A program made the position numbers and the translations under genes. A stretch of DNA of 27,146 nucleotides from CAYTPE01 sp964439885. Its GTDB lineage: Bacteria; Patescibacteriota; Patescibacteriia; Magasanikbacterales; GWA2-37-8. The notes below the pieces were generated by a model, which did no database searches, had not been told where the DNA came from, and saw only the letters and a list, made by a program, of their open reading frames with translations. The stretch's first letter is position 1, and each line of letters starts with the position of its first letter. The stretch covers positions 1 through 27,146 of the forward strand of contig CAYTPE010000006.1 of the NCBI GenBank assembly GCA_964439885.1. Reading direction: 5' to 3'. This document shows positions 1-5,710 of the stretch, piece after piece.

Positions 1-1
1 C

Positions 2-427
2 GCTCACCTCGACTCTACTGTCGTGCTCAACCGTTCACTCACTGAGCTCGGTATTTATCCAGCTGTGGATCCGCTTGACTCGAGCTCGACGATTCTCGAT
101 CCAAATATCGTTGGTGACGAACATTATCGCACCGCCCGTGATGTGCAGCGCGTATTGCAGCGCTATAAAGATTTACAGGATATCATCGCCATCCTTGGTA
201 TGGAAGAATTGTCTGAAGACGACAAGATTGCCGTATCACGTGCCCGCAAGATTCAGCGCTTCCTGTCCCAGCCGTTCTTCGTTGCCGAAGTCTTCTCTGG
301 TATCGAAGGTAAATATGTTCCGGTCAAAGAAACCATTCGCGGCTTCCGTGAAATTCTTGATGGTAAACACGATGACAAACCAGAGCAAGCTTTCTATATG
401 AAAGGTTCCATCGACGAAGTTAAATAA
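2..427 (+). CDS. atpD: F1 ATP synthase subunit beta, C-terminal part
   Basis: This is the 3' end of the catalytic beta subunit of F1Fo ATP synthase. The frame is open to the left edge (reading AHLDSTVVLNRS), so the start and the Walker A/B nucleotide-binding part lie outside the window; about 141 residues remain. What is visible is the highly conserved C-terminal helical domain: LGIYPAVDPLDS, then DPNIVGDEHYRTARDV, then the DELSEED-type loop here written EELSEDD, followed by ARKIQRFLSQPFF. This domain contacts the gamma and epsilon subunits during rotation. The gene is followed, after a 106-bp gap carrying a palindromic repeat, by the epsilon subunit gene, which is the usual beta-epsilon order. 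The identification is secure from sequence conservation. Confidence 0.97.
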   Translation, partial: AHLDSTVVLNRSLTELGIYPAVDPLDSSSTILDPNIVGDEHYRTARDVQRVLQRYKDLQDIIAILGMEELSEDDKIAVSRARKIQRFLSQPFFVAEVFSGIEGKYVPVKETIRGFREILDGKHDDKPEQAFYMKGSIDEVK

Positions 428-442
428 TCAACTTACAACAAC

Positions 443-517
443 TGTCATCCTGAACTTGTTTCAGGATCTCGCAATAATAATCGAACCGCCAGATGCTGAA
501 ACAAGTTCAGCATGACA
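443..517. repeat. palindromic repeat between atpD and atpC
   Basis: The sequence shows two 27-bp arms (443-469 and 491-517) that are inverted copies of each other with two mismatches, flanking a 21-bp centre. The arms start and end with TGTCA/TGACA, and each arm is itself nearly palindromic around CTTG. It would fold into a long hairpin between the two ATP synthase cistrons. It belongs by its TGTCAT ends and AGAT inner ends to the same general family as the elements found inside rlmN and the helicase gene. Confidence 0.8.
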
Positions 518-533
518 AATTGAACGACGACTT

Positions 534-947
534 ATGAAATTCGACATTATCACCCCCGAACGCGTTGTCTTCAGTGCCGACGTCGACGCCGTGACTATGA
601 TGACACAAAGCGGTGAAATTACCGTGCTTCCACACCACATCCCACTGGTGACTGTTTTACAACCAGGCGAACTTCGTTACAAACAAAAAGGCGAAGAATT
701 CGCTATAGCGGTTTCCGGTGGATTTGCCGAAGTGCGTGTCGACAACAGTATCAAAATATTGGCAGATACCGCCGAACACGCACATGAAATTGACCTCGTA
801 CGCGCTGAAGAGGCGAGGGCCAAAGCCGCCAAACTCATGGAAGAAACACGTAATAAAGAAGACGTGGATTATACTGCTCTTGCCATAAAGATGGAAAAGG
901 AATTGAATCGTTTACGCGTGGGCAAGAAATATAAGAACGTTAAATAA
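534..947 (+). CDS. atpC: F1 ATP synthase subunit epsilon
   Basis: This 137-residue protein is the epsilon subunit of the F1 sector, part of the central stalk with gamma; it links rotation to catalysis and can inhibit ATP hydrolysis. The N-terminal beta-sandwich is recognisable from MKFDIITPERVVFSADVD, then SGEITVLPHHIPLVTVLQPGE and the strand GGFAEVRVDNSIKILADTAE. The C-terminal part (about residues 85-137) is charged and helical, as in the family. Length is normal. The start is the only in-frame ATG matching the family N-terminus. No clear Shine-Dalgarno sequence precedes it; the upstream 106 bp are mostly the palindromic repeat, so translation may depend on the structured leader or on coupling to atpD. 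Confidence 0.96.
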   Translation: MKFDIITPERVVFSADVDAVTMMTQSGEITVLPHHIPLVTVLQPGELRYKQKGEEFAIAVSGGFAEVRVDNSIKILADTAEHAHEIDLVRAEEARAKAAKLMEETRNKEDVDYTALAIKMEKELNRLRVGKKYKNVK

Positions 948-988
948 GCTCAGCAGTGAAACAAAAAACCGCTTATACCGTCTACTAC

Positions 989-1017
989 AAGCCACGTTGA
1001 CAAGAATGTGGCTTTTT
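989..1017 (+). terminator. intrinsic terminator after atpC
   Basis: Arms AAGCCAC (989-995) and GTGGCTT (1008-1014) pair perfectly around a 12-nt loop and run into TTTTT (1013-1017). The loop also contains the -35 hexamer of the next promoter. Confidence 0.65.
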
Positions 1018-1025
1018 AGTACACT
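997..1025 (+). promoter_or_regulatory. promoter TTGACA-17-TACACT for the ABC transporter
   Basis: A perfect -35 hexamer TTGACA lies at 997-1002. It is followed by a 17-bp spacer and TACACT at 1020-1025, matching the sigma70-type consensus. The -35 box sits in the loop of the atpC terminator hairpin and the terminator T-run lies in the promoter spacer. Transcription would start near 1032, leaving a leader of about 126 nt. Confidence 0.7.
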
Positions 1026-1031
1026 GAAGGG

Positions 1032-1157
1032 CTGCTCGTATAGAGCATAGACGTGGCTTATTTTAGCCAAAATAAACCGCACCTGTGCTCTAGCAAGCTA
1101 GCTTGGCGAAGTGCGTAATCCATGTAATCATCGTCAAAAATCAGTGAATCTACAGCC
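1032..1157 (+). promoter_or_regulatory. long structured 5' leader of the ABC transporter gene
   Basis: If the promoter is right, the mRNA has an unusually long leader for this window. It contains three possible hairpins: TGCTC/GAGCA (1033-1047), TGGCT/AGCCA (1054-1069), and an outer CGCAC/GTGCG stem (1078-1115) enclosing CTAGC/GCTAG (1090-1101). I do not recognise a riboswitch class; a cis-regulatory role is inference. Confidence 0.35.
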
Positions 1158-3089
1158 ATGAAAAAGAAAAATCACACAAAGCAAACCCTTCAATTCTACT
1201 GGCAAGAGGCGCGCGAGCGTTTACTAGCCTTTATTTTGATTGTGGCGTGCGTTGTTTCTGCCGCGACTCTGGGCATCGTGGTGCCGTTATATTACAAGCG
1301 TTTTTTTGATATTCTGGCGCTCGCGGACACTAGCAGAGCTGATGCTCTGGTTGGCGTTCTGCTTATTATTGGCGCTTTAGAGCTCGCGCGCTGGGCACTC
1401 TGGCGCATTTCTACGTTTATTAGCGCGCCATTCGAGGCGGCCGGGCTCGGCAACCTAGCCAACAAGTGTTTTGCGTACCTGCATAAGCACTCCTTTTCGT
1501 ATTTCAATAACAACTTCGTGGGTTCACTCGTCAAACGTGTTAATTGGTTTACACGCGCGTATGAGGGCACCATGGATAAATTATTTTGGAATATATTACC
1601 GGTTGGCGTGAACATCTCCGCCATTATTATCGTTCTCATCTTCAAACAACCCGTACTAGCGCTAGCCATTGTTGTGTGGACGGTATTATTTTTGGCAGTC
1701 AACTGGATTTTTACATCATACAAAATTAAATTTGATTTGGAGCGCAACGAAGCAGAAAGTAAGGCTACCGCGGTGCTGGCCGATACCATTACCAACAATA
1801 GCAACGTAAAATTATTTGTCGGATACGATCGCGAAGTCACCAATTTTGGGAACGCGAATGATTATGTGATTAAGCTGCGCAAACACACGTGGAAGCTCGA
1901 CAACATTTTCGACGCCATGCAGGGGCTTTTGGTGGTAGTGCTCCAGGTCGGGATTTTCTTTTTGGCGATTTATCTCTGGAAAAAGGGTACTATTACGGTA
2001 GGCGACTTTGTGCTTATCCAGACATACATCATTATCATTTTTGAAAGCGTGTGGGGTTTCGGCCGTATCATTCGTCAGCTCTACACCGACCTTTCCGATG
2101 CTGATGAAATGACGGCAATATTGCTCACTCCACATGAAATTAACGACGCCGTTGACGCCAGGGAACTCAAAATAGTCGATGGTAAAATTGTTTTTGATGA
2201 TGTTGACTTTAACTACAATGAAACACGAAAAATTATCCAAAAAATGAATCTCACTATCCAGCCGCACGAAAAAGTGGCGCTCGTGGGTCCATCGGGTGCT
2301 GGTAAATCTACTATCGTAAAGTTACTCCTCCGTATGCACGACGTCACGGGTGGCAAAATTTTGATTGACGGACAATCAGTCACATCCGTGAGCCAAGAAA
2401 GCTTGTGGAGCGCCATTTCTCTTGTGCCCCAAGATCCGATACTTTTTCATCGTACCCTCATGGAAAATATTCGCTATGGTAAACCGGACGCAACCGACGA
2501 TGAAGTAGTGCACGCCGCCAAGCTGGCGCACTGCCATGAATTTATCGAAGAATTCCAAGACAAATATCAGACTTTTGTGGGCGAACGCGGTGTGAAGCTC
2601 TCTGGTGGTGAGCGCCAGCGTGTGGCCATCGCGCGCGCGATTTTGCGCAACGCTCCGATTCTCATACTCGATGAAGCTACATCAAGTTTGGATTCAGAGT
2701 CAGAACACCTTATCCAGGATGCACTCAATACGCTCATGAAAAATAAAACCGTGATTGTGATAGCTCATCGCCTTTCCACTATTATGGAGATGGACCGCAT
2801 TATGGTGGTCAACCACGGCGCAATCGTCGAAGAGGGGACACACGATACTCTCTTACAAAAATCCGGTGGTATCTATGCGCAGCTCTGGAAACGTCAAGCC
2901 GGAGGCTTTATGCAGGATGAACCGGCTGCTACGGCCGATGAGGTGCGTGAAGATAAACCACTCGAAAGTGAAGGCGGAGCATATGACCCCGAAGAAGACG
3001 CCCCTGAAGACGCCAAAGCTGGTGTGGTCATTATAGAGCCGAGCAATGTTGCGCTGCCTCCGCAACAACCATTGCCACCTACGAACTAA
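1158..3089 (+). CDS. type I ABC exporter (fused permease-ATPase), MsbA-like
   Basis: This 643-residue protein is an ABC half-transporter that should work as a homodimer in the cytoplasmic membrane, exporting a lipid, peptide or drug. Residues about 20-310 hold the six-helix transmembrane domain. The ATPase domain follows, with Walker A GPSGAGKST (about 378-386), the signature LSGGERQRVAIARA (about 481-494), Walker B ILILDEATSSLD, and the H-loop VIAHRLST. After the ATPase comes an unusual tail of about 65 residues that is acidic and then proline-rich (ending PPQQPLPPTN), not part of the usual family fold. The substrate cannot be told from sequence. The gene stands alone between its own promoter and terminator. 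Start: first ATG after the leader, giving a basic MKKKNHTKQ cytoplasmic N-terminus. Confidence 0.93.
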   Translation: MKKKNHTKQTLQFYWQEARERLLAFILIVACVVSAATLGIVVPLYYKRFFDILALADTSRADALVGVLLIIGALELARWALWRISTFISAPFEAAGLGNLANKCFAYLHKHSFSYFNNNFVGSLVKRVNWFTRAYEGTMDKLFWNILPVGVNISAIIIVLIFKQPVLALAIVVWTVLFLAVNWIFTSYKIKFDLERNEAESKATAVLADTITNNSNVKLFVGYDREVTNFGNANDYVIKLRKHTWKLDNIFDAMQGLLVVVLQVGIFFLAIYLWKKGTITVGDFVLIQTYIIIIFESVWGFGRIIRQLYTDLSDADEMTAILLTPHEINDAVDARELKIVDGKIVFDDVDFNYNETRKIIQKMNLTIQPHEKVALVGPSGAGKSTIVKLLLRMHDVTGGKILIDGQSVTSVSQESLWSAISLVPQDPILFHRTLMENIRYGKPDATDDEVVHAAKLAHCHEFIEEFQDKYQTFVGERGVKLSGGERQRVAIARAILRNAPILILDEATSSLDSESEHLIQDALNTLMKNKTVIVIAHRLSTIMEMDRIMVVNHGAIVEEGTHDTLLQKSGGIYAQLWKRQAGGFMQDEPAATADEVREDKPLESEGGAYDPEEDAPEDAKAGVVIIEPSNVALPPQQPLPPTN

Positions 3090-3100
3090 GTATGAATTGA

Positions 3101-3132
3101 AAAACGCCACGCAAAATTGTGTGGTGTTTTTT
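3101..3132 (+). terminator. intrinsic terminator after the ABC transporter
   Basis: A ten-pair stem (AAAACGCCAC at 3101-3110 with GTGGTGTTTT at 3121-3130, one G-U pair) has a 10-nt loop. It ends in a run of six T (3127-3132), 12 bp after the stop codon. Confidence 0.8.
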
Positions 3133-3195
3133 AATTGTGGACAAATATGCAAAATAATGATAGTCTGTGGGCTGAATCTCAAGGGAGAAAAACAA

Positions 3196-3744
3196 GTGAA
3201 AACTGTCAAAGTCGTTCTGGCACTCCTCGCAATTGTCGCCTTCATCAGTTCGGTCTGGGTGAGCGTCGGGCAGCAGACCATCCCGAAGTATACCTTCGTG
3301 GTGAAGGTGTACGACGGGCACTGGGGTACTCACACTGTGGCCGAGGGTGAGGTGGGCCTCATCCGTCCTGGCGGGGATCTTATCACCATGGAAATGATCC
3401 CCGAGCACGAAACCGAGTCCATGTTTACGTTCGCGATCCATCAGTACATCGTGAACGCAGACAGGACGAAGGTCGAAAGCTGGCCTCTGGGACGAATGGA
3501 GATCCGCAAGCAGGGCGACGCCATCATCAGGCAGCGGGTGAGCGACGCCATCCCGCCCGACATTGCGGTCGGGCAGAACTTTTTCGTCGTATACGTGGTC
3601 GGCCGAGTCGGCCACATGCCGAGTGAGAGCGATGTCCTGGCGGCCGTGAACAATGGCCAACAAACTCGCGCAATACTCTGGCGCGAGCTCAAGCTCGTAC
3701 AAGAAATTCCCTGCCTCGCGCCGCACTGCCGCGGCGAAGAGTAG
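3196..3744 (+). CDS. unrecognised secreted protein, GC-rich gene
   Basis: I do not recognise this 182-residue protein. The N-terminus (residues 1-27) looks like a signal peptide or membrane anchor: basic MKTVK, then the hydrophobic stretch VVLALLAIVAFISSVWVSV, then polar QQ. The rest is predicted to be extracytoplasmic and beta-rich (for example YTFVVKVYDGHW, FFVVYVVGRVGH), with two cysteines near the C-terminus (PCLAPHC). The GTG start at 3196 is chosen because GGGAG (3183-3187) lies 8 bp upstream, one of the few clear ribosome binding sites here; an in-frame extension upstream would cross the preceding terminator. Codon use is unlike its neighbours: 16 of 20 codons in 3301-3360 end in G or C, against 8 of the first 20 in rlmN. 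The gene sits alone between terminators, which suggests recent acquisition. Confidence 0.75.
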   Translation: MKTVKVVLALLAIVAFISSVWVSVGQQTIPKYTFVVKVYDGHWGTHTVAEGEVGLIRPGGDLITMEMIPEHETESMFTFAIHQYIVNADRTKVESWPLGRMEIRKQGDAIIRQRVSDAIPPDIAVGQNFFVVYVVGRVGHMPSESDVLAAVNNGQQTRAILWRELKLVQEIPCLAPHCRGEE

Positions 3745-3771
3745 CACCAAACGAGGCAAAAGTGGCCCCTC

Positions 3772-3821
3772 GGCTGCTCGCGTCTCGCTTGTATTCACTT
3801 TGAATATAAACGAGAGCAGCT
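3772..3821 (+). other. large hairpin in the 3' region of the secreted-protein gene
   Basis: Fourteen-nucleotide arms at 3784-3797 and 3801-3814 pair with one mismatch and one G-U, around a 3-nt loop. An outer stem GCTGCT/AGCAGC (3773-3778 with 3815-3820) extends it after a 5-nt bulge. There is no T-run, so it is not itself a terminator; it may protect the 3' end of the mRNA or be a degenerate repeat. Confidence 0.5.
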
Positions 3822-3831
3822 TGAGGAGAAG

Positions 3832-3858
3832 AACACTACTTTATATGTAGTGTTTTTT
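3832..3858 (+). terminator. intrinsic terminator upstream of rlmN
   Basis: AACACTAC (3832-3839) pairs perfectly with GTAGTGTT (3847-3854), followed by a T-run to 3858. It ends the secreted-protein transcript just before the rlmN promoter. Confidence 0.85.
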
Positions 3859-3867
3859 GCTTTTATC

Positions 3868-3896
3868 TTGCCAAATACTCTATTTTGTGCTAAACT
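3868..3896 (+). promoter_or_regulatory. promoter TTGCCA-17-TAAACT for rlmN
   Basis: TTGCCA (3868-3873) and TAAACT (3891-3896) are 17 bp apart. The -10 box ends only 12 bp before the rlmN ATG, so the transcript would have a leader of about 6 nt and no room for a ribosome binding site. Confidence 0.65.
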
Positions 3897-3908
3897 ACGT
3901 GAGTTTCT

Positions 3909-5105
3909 ATGCCTACAGACATACAAACCATTTTAGAAAACCAACCCTCCTACCGCCTTAAACAAATTGACAAGGCGCGTTTTGATGTCGGCATCAACGG
4001 TTACAACGAAATTACTACGCTGCCACTAGAATTACGTGAGAAACTCAAAGACCTACCGTGGCTCTCGCTCAAAGTGAAAACGGATCTCACCAGCAAGCTT
4101 GATAATACCCGTAAGCTGTTGTTTGAGTTACATGATGGAAACTATATCGAGGCGGTGATTATGGGGCGTAGAAACTTGAAACAATCAAATAACTTGTCAT
4201 CCCGACCACAGGAGGGATCTCTGTCAAAGGCCAACGATATGGACAGAGATTCCTCGCTTGACGCTCGGAATGACAATGAGGATGAAAGAAACTTTTCCGG
4301 TGACCGTTATACTATTTGCATCTCCTCCCAAGCCGGTTGCCCCATGCGCTGTGCGTTTTGTGCTACCGGTAAAAGCGGCTTCAAACGCAATCTTACCGTG
4401 GAAGAAATCGTGGATCAATATCGCTTTTGCCAACGTGAACTTGCGAAAATTAATAATCGCGTCAACAATATCGTGCTCATGGGCCAAGGCGAGCCACTCG
4501 TGAACTATGATAATGTAAAAAAAGCACTCAACATCATCCTCGCAAACTCCGATCTCGGCCCGACCAAAATTACACTTTCAACAGTCGGCTATATACCCAG
4601 CATGGAAAAAATGATTACTGACACCGACTTCCCGCCGGTGCGCTTTGCTTTTTCACTGCACAGCGCTATCGAAGAATCACGTAAGAAAATTATACCTACC
4701 AACAAGCCAGGCTTCCTCGAGTGGCTCGTGAAGTGGGGGAATGAGTACCACCAAAAATTCGGTAACCGCACGCACTTTATTGGTTTTGAATATATCATGC
4801 TTTCGGGTGTGAACGATGACGAAGCGCACCTGCAAGCACTCATCACATATTGTAAACGCTTTCCTATCGTGCGTGTTAATTTAATTCCATATAATACGAC
4901 AAACGACAGTGCCACCGTGGACGAAATAAACAAGCTCGAGGAGCAAATGGGTAGTAACTACCGTATCTTCACCCGTACCCCGCACGAGCTCATTGAACAC
5001 TGGCACGAGAGCCTCATGGCTGCCGGGATCACGTCGACTATTCGCTATTCCCAAGGTCAGGATATCGCGGCAGCGTGCGGGCAGCTCCGGAATAAAGTTA
5101 AATAA
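3909..5105 (+). CDS. rlmN: 23S rRNA/tRNA adenine-C2 methyltransferase RlmN, with in-frame insertion
   Basis: This radical SAM enzyme methylates C2 of A2503 in 23S rRNA (and A37 of some tRNAs), using a [4Fe-4S] cluster and a methyl-cysteine intermediate. The cluster motif CPMRCAFC places the cysteines at 144, 148 and 151. The glycine-rich SAM motif MGQGEPL and the C-terminal catalytic Cys390 in AACGQL are present. Between the strand EAVIMG and RYTICISSQAGC, where the family has a loop of a few residues, there are about 45 residues. Twenty-seven of these codons (4195-4275) are an 81-bp palindromic repeat read in frame (about residues 96-122, polar and charged). The catalytic residues are intact, so the enzyme is probably active with a disordered surface loop. 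Start chosen at the only ATG downstream of the -10 box; there is no Shine-Dalgarno sequence. Confidence 0.95.
   Translation: MPTDIQTILENQPSYRLKQIDKARFDVGINGYNEITTLPLELREKLKDLPWLSLKVKTDLTSKLDNTRKLLFELHDGNYIEAVIMGRRNLKQSNNLSSRPQEGSLSKANDMDRDSSLDARNDNEDERNFSGDRYTICISSQAGCPMRCAFCATGKSGFKRNLTVEEIVDQYRFCQRELAKINNRVNNIVLMGQGEPLVNYDNVKKALNIILANSDLGPTKITLSTVGYIPSMEKMITDTDFPPVRFAFSLHSAIEESRKKIIPTNKPGFLEWLVKWGNEYHQKFGNRTHFIGFEYIMLSGVNDDEAHLQALITYCKRFPIVRVNLIPYNTTNDSATVDEINKLEEQMGSNYRIFTRTPHELIEHWHESLMAAGITSTIRYSQGQDIAAACGQLRNKVK
4195..4275. repeat. 81-bp palindromic repeat inside rlmN
   Basis: The element begins TGTCATCCCGA and ends TCGGAATGACA. Inner arms GGATCTCTGTC (4215-4225) and GACAGAGATTCC (4242-4253) also pair, so the whole element forms one long imperfect hairpin. 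Its length is a multiple of three and no stop is created. It is of the same type as the repeats at 443-517, 5666-5694 and 6935-7022. Confidence 0.85.
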
Positions 5106-5117
5106 TAGCATTAACCC

Positions 5118-5146
5118 TTGACCACCAAGCTCATCCGTGCTTAAAT
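5118..5146 (+). promoter_or_regulatory. promoter TTGACC-17-TTAAAT for a structured RNA
   Basis: TTGACC (5118-5123) and TTAAAT (5141-5146) are separated by 17 bp. The expected start (about 5151-5153) coincides with the first base of the 13-bp closing helix of the RNA candidate, which supports both calls. Confidence 0.5.
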
Positions 5147-5150
5147 GTGC

Positions 5151-5451
5151 GTGACGAGGGCGGTAGAAGCCAATCGAGGAAGCTGCAGGATGTCGGGGAA
5201 CGTCTTGTGGCAAAGGGGGCAGCTGTATCATGCCCCTCAACCGATTTGCCAAAGGAGGTCGGCGCCGTTATGTTGGTGCCGTTCCGTGCGACTCCTACGG
5301 GACCGCACGTTTCTCCGAAGCTTCGGACGACTGCTGGCTCGGGGCGCTAGGAACCCGAGCTTCGCCGCTCCTTCGGGAGCAAAGTCGTGTACTCGGTGAC
5401 AACTTCCGTCCTCGTCACCCTACCAAAGAACTCCTTGTTAAGGAGTTTTTT
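5151..5451 (+). ncRNA. candidate structured non-coding RNA of unknown class
   Basis: The 605-bp gap between rlmN and the helicase contains no convincing protein gene, but a strongly folded segment. The ends pair: 5151-5163 (GTGACGAGGGCGG) with 5406-5418 (CCGTCCTCGTCAC), 13 pairs with one G-U. Inside are further perfect helices: GGCAAA/TTTGCC (5209-5214 with 5245-5250) stacked over GGGGCA/TGCCCC (5216-5221 with 5231-5236); GGCGCC/GGTGCC (5261-5280); CGTGCG/CGCACG (5285-5309); TCCGA/TCGGA (5314-5327); and ACGACT/AGTCGT (5327-5332 with 5383-5388). The last helix encloses GCTCGGG/CCCGAGC (5337-5360) and a UUCG-capped GCTCC/GGAGC hairpin (5367-5380). A promoter precedes and a terminator follows. 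I looked for RNase P, tmRNA, SRP and 6S signatures and found none. Function unknown. Confidence 0.65.
5429..5451 (+). terminator. intrinsic terminator of the structured RNA
   Basis: AACTCCTT (5429-5436) pairs perfectly with AAGGAGTT (5440-5447) around a 3-nt loop and is followed by T residues to 5451. It starts 10 nt after the closing helix of the RNA candidate. Confidence 0.85.
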
Positions 5452-5469
5452 GGTACTCGCTCTATATCT

Positions 5470-5549
5470 CCCTCCCCACTTTCAGCCAAAGGCTTGTCTA
5501 CACAAACAGGCTGATCCGCCTTGGGCGGAAGGGGATGGCGGTGGTGGGG
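5470..5549. repeat. inverted-repeat debris between RNA candidate and helicase
   Basis: CCCCAC (5474-5479) pairs with GTGGGG (5544-5549), CAGCC (5483-5487) with GGCTG (5509-5513), and TCCGCC (5515-5520) with GGCGGA (5524-5529) around a 3-nt loop. The C-rich and G-rich ends resemble the element at 6574-6681. It is probably a dispersed intergenic repeat; the rest of 5552-5600 is A/T-rich and shows nothing else. Confidence 0.4.
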
Positions 5550-5601
5550 TATTTGAGAAAATAAATGCAAAACTCAAATCAAAAAATTTGAAAGTAATAA
5601 T

Positions 5602-5630
5602 TTGTAAAACCCCCACCGATCAGCTATAAT
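5602..5630 (+). promoter_or_regulatory. promoter TTGTAA-17-TATAAT for the helicase operon
   Basis: A perfect -10 TATAAT (5625-5630) has TTGTAA (5602-5607) 17 bp upstream. Transcription would start near 5637 and give a leader of about 75 nt that carries half of a palindromic repeat. Confidence 0.6.
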
Positions 5631-5654
5631 AAGCACTCAAAAGGGTGTTTTTTT
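5631..5654 (+). terminator. terminator-like hairpin overlapping the helicase start of transcription
   Basis: The stem 5631-5638 with 5643-5650 (two G-U pairs) has an AAAA loop and runs into seven T (5648-5654). The promoter start point falls inside the left arm, so the hairpin would stop upstream transcription rather than transcripts from this promoter. Confidence 0.4.
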
Positions 5655-5665
5655 GTGCGAACGAC

Positions 5666-5694
5666 TTAGATCCTTCGCTTCGCTCAGGATGACA
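5666..5694. repeat. half palindromic repeat before the helicase gene
   Basis: TTAGATCCTTC at the start and CAGGATGACA at the end match the right half of the element inside the helicase gene (6986-7022). Only one arm is present here, 16 bp before the ATG. Confidence 0.6.
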
Positions 5695-5710
5695 GTAATT
5701 TGGCTAAAGT

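Noticed and set aside
3135..3166. Promoter for the secreted-protein gene (TTGTGG or TGGACA with GATAGT or TAGTCT)
   Set aside because: Two weak alternatives overlap and neither has a good -10 box, so I did not list one as a feature although some promoter must lie here.
3046..3195. Upstream extension of the secreted-protein frame from 3046
   Set aside because: It overlaps the ABC transporter end and crosses its terminator; the GTG at 3196 has a good ribosome binding site and starts a signal peptide.
3079..3798. Minus-strand open frame of 239 codons opposite the secreted-protein gene
   Set aside because: It is a shadow frame caused by the GC bias of the plus-strand gene. It runs through two terminators, has no recognisable domain, and the plus frame has a signal peptide and a ribosome binding site.
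5151..5418. RNase P RNA, tmRNA, SRP RNA or 6S RNA as the identity of the folded segment
   Set aside because: The conserved GAGGAAAGTCC and ACAGAA of RNase P, the tRNA-like CCA end of tmRNA, and the GGAAG-loop core of SRP RNA are not present; 6S would be one long bulged hairpin, not a multi-branched fold.
5145..5629. Several overlapping plus-strand open frames of 67-94 codons in the rlmN-helicase gap
   Set aside because: None resembles a protein, none has a ribosome binding site, and they overlap each other. The segment is better explained as a folded RNA and repeats.
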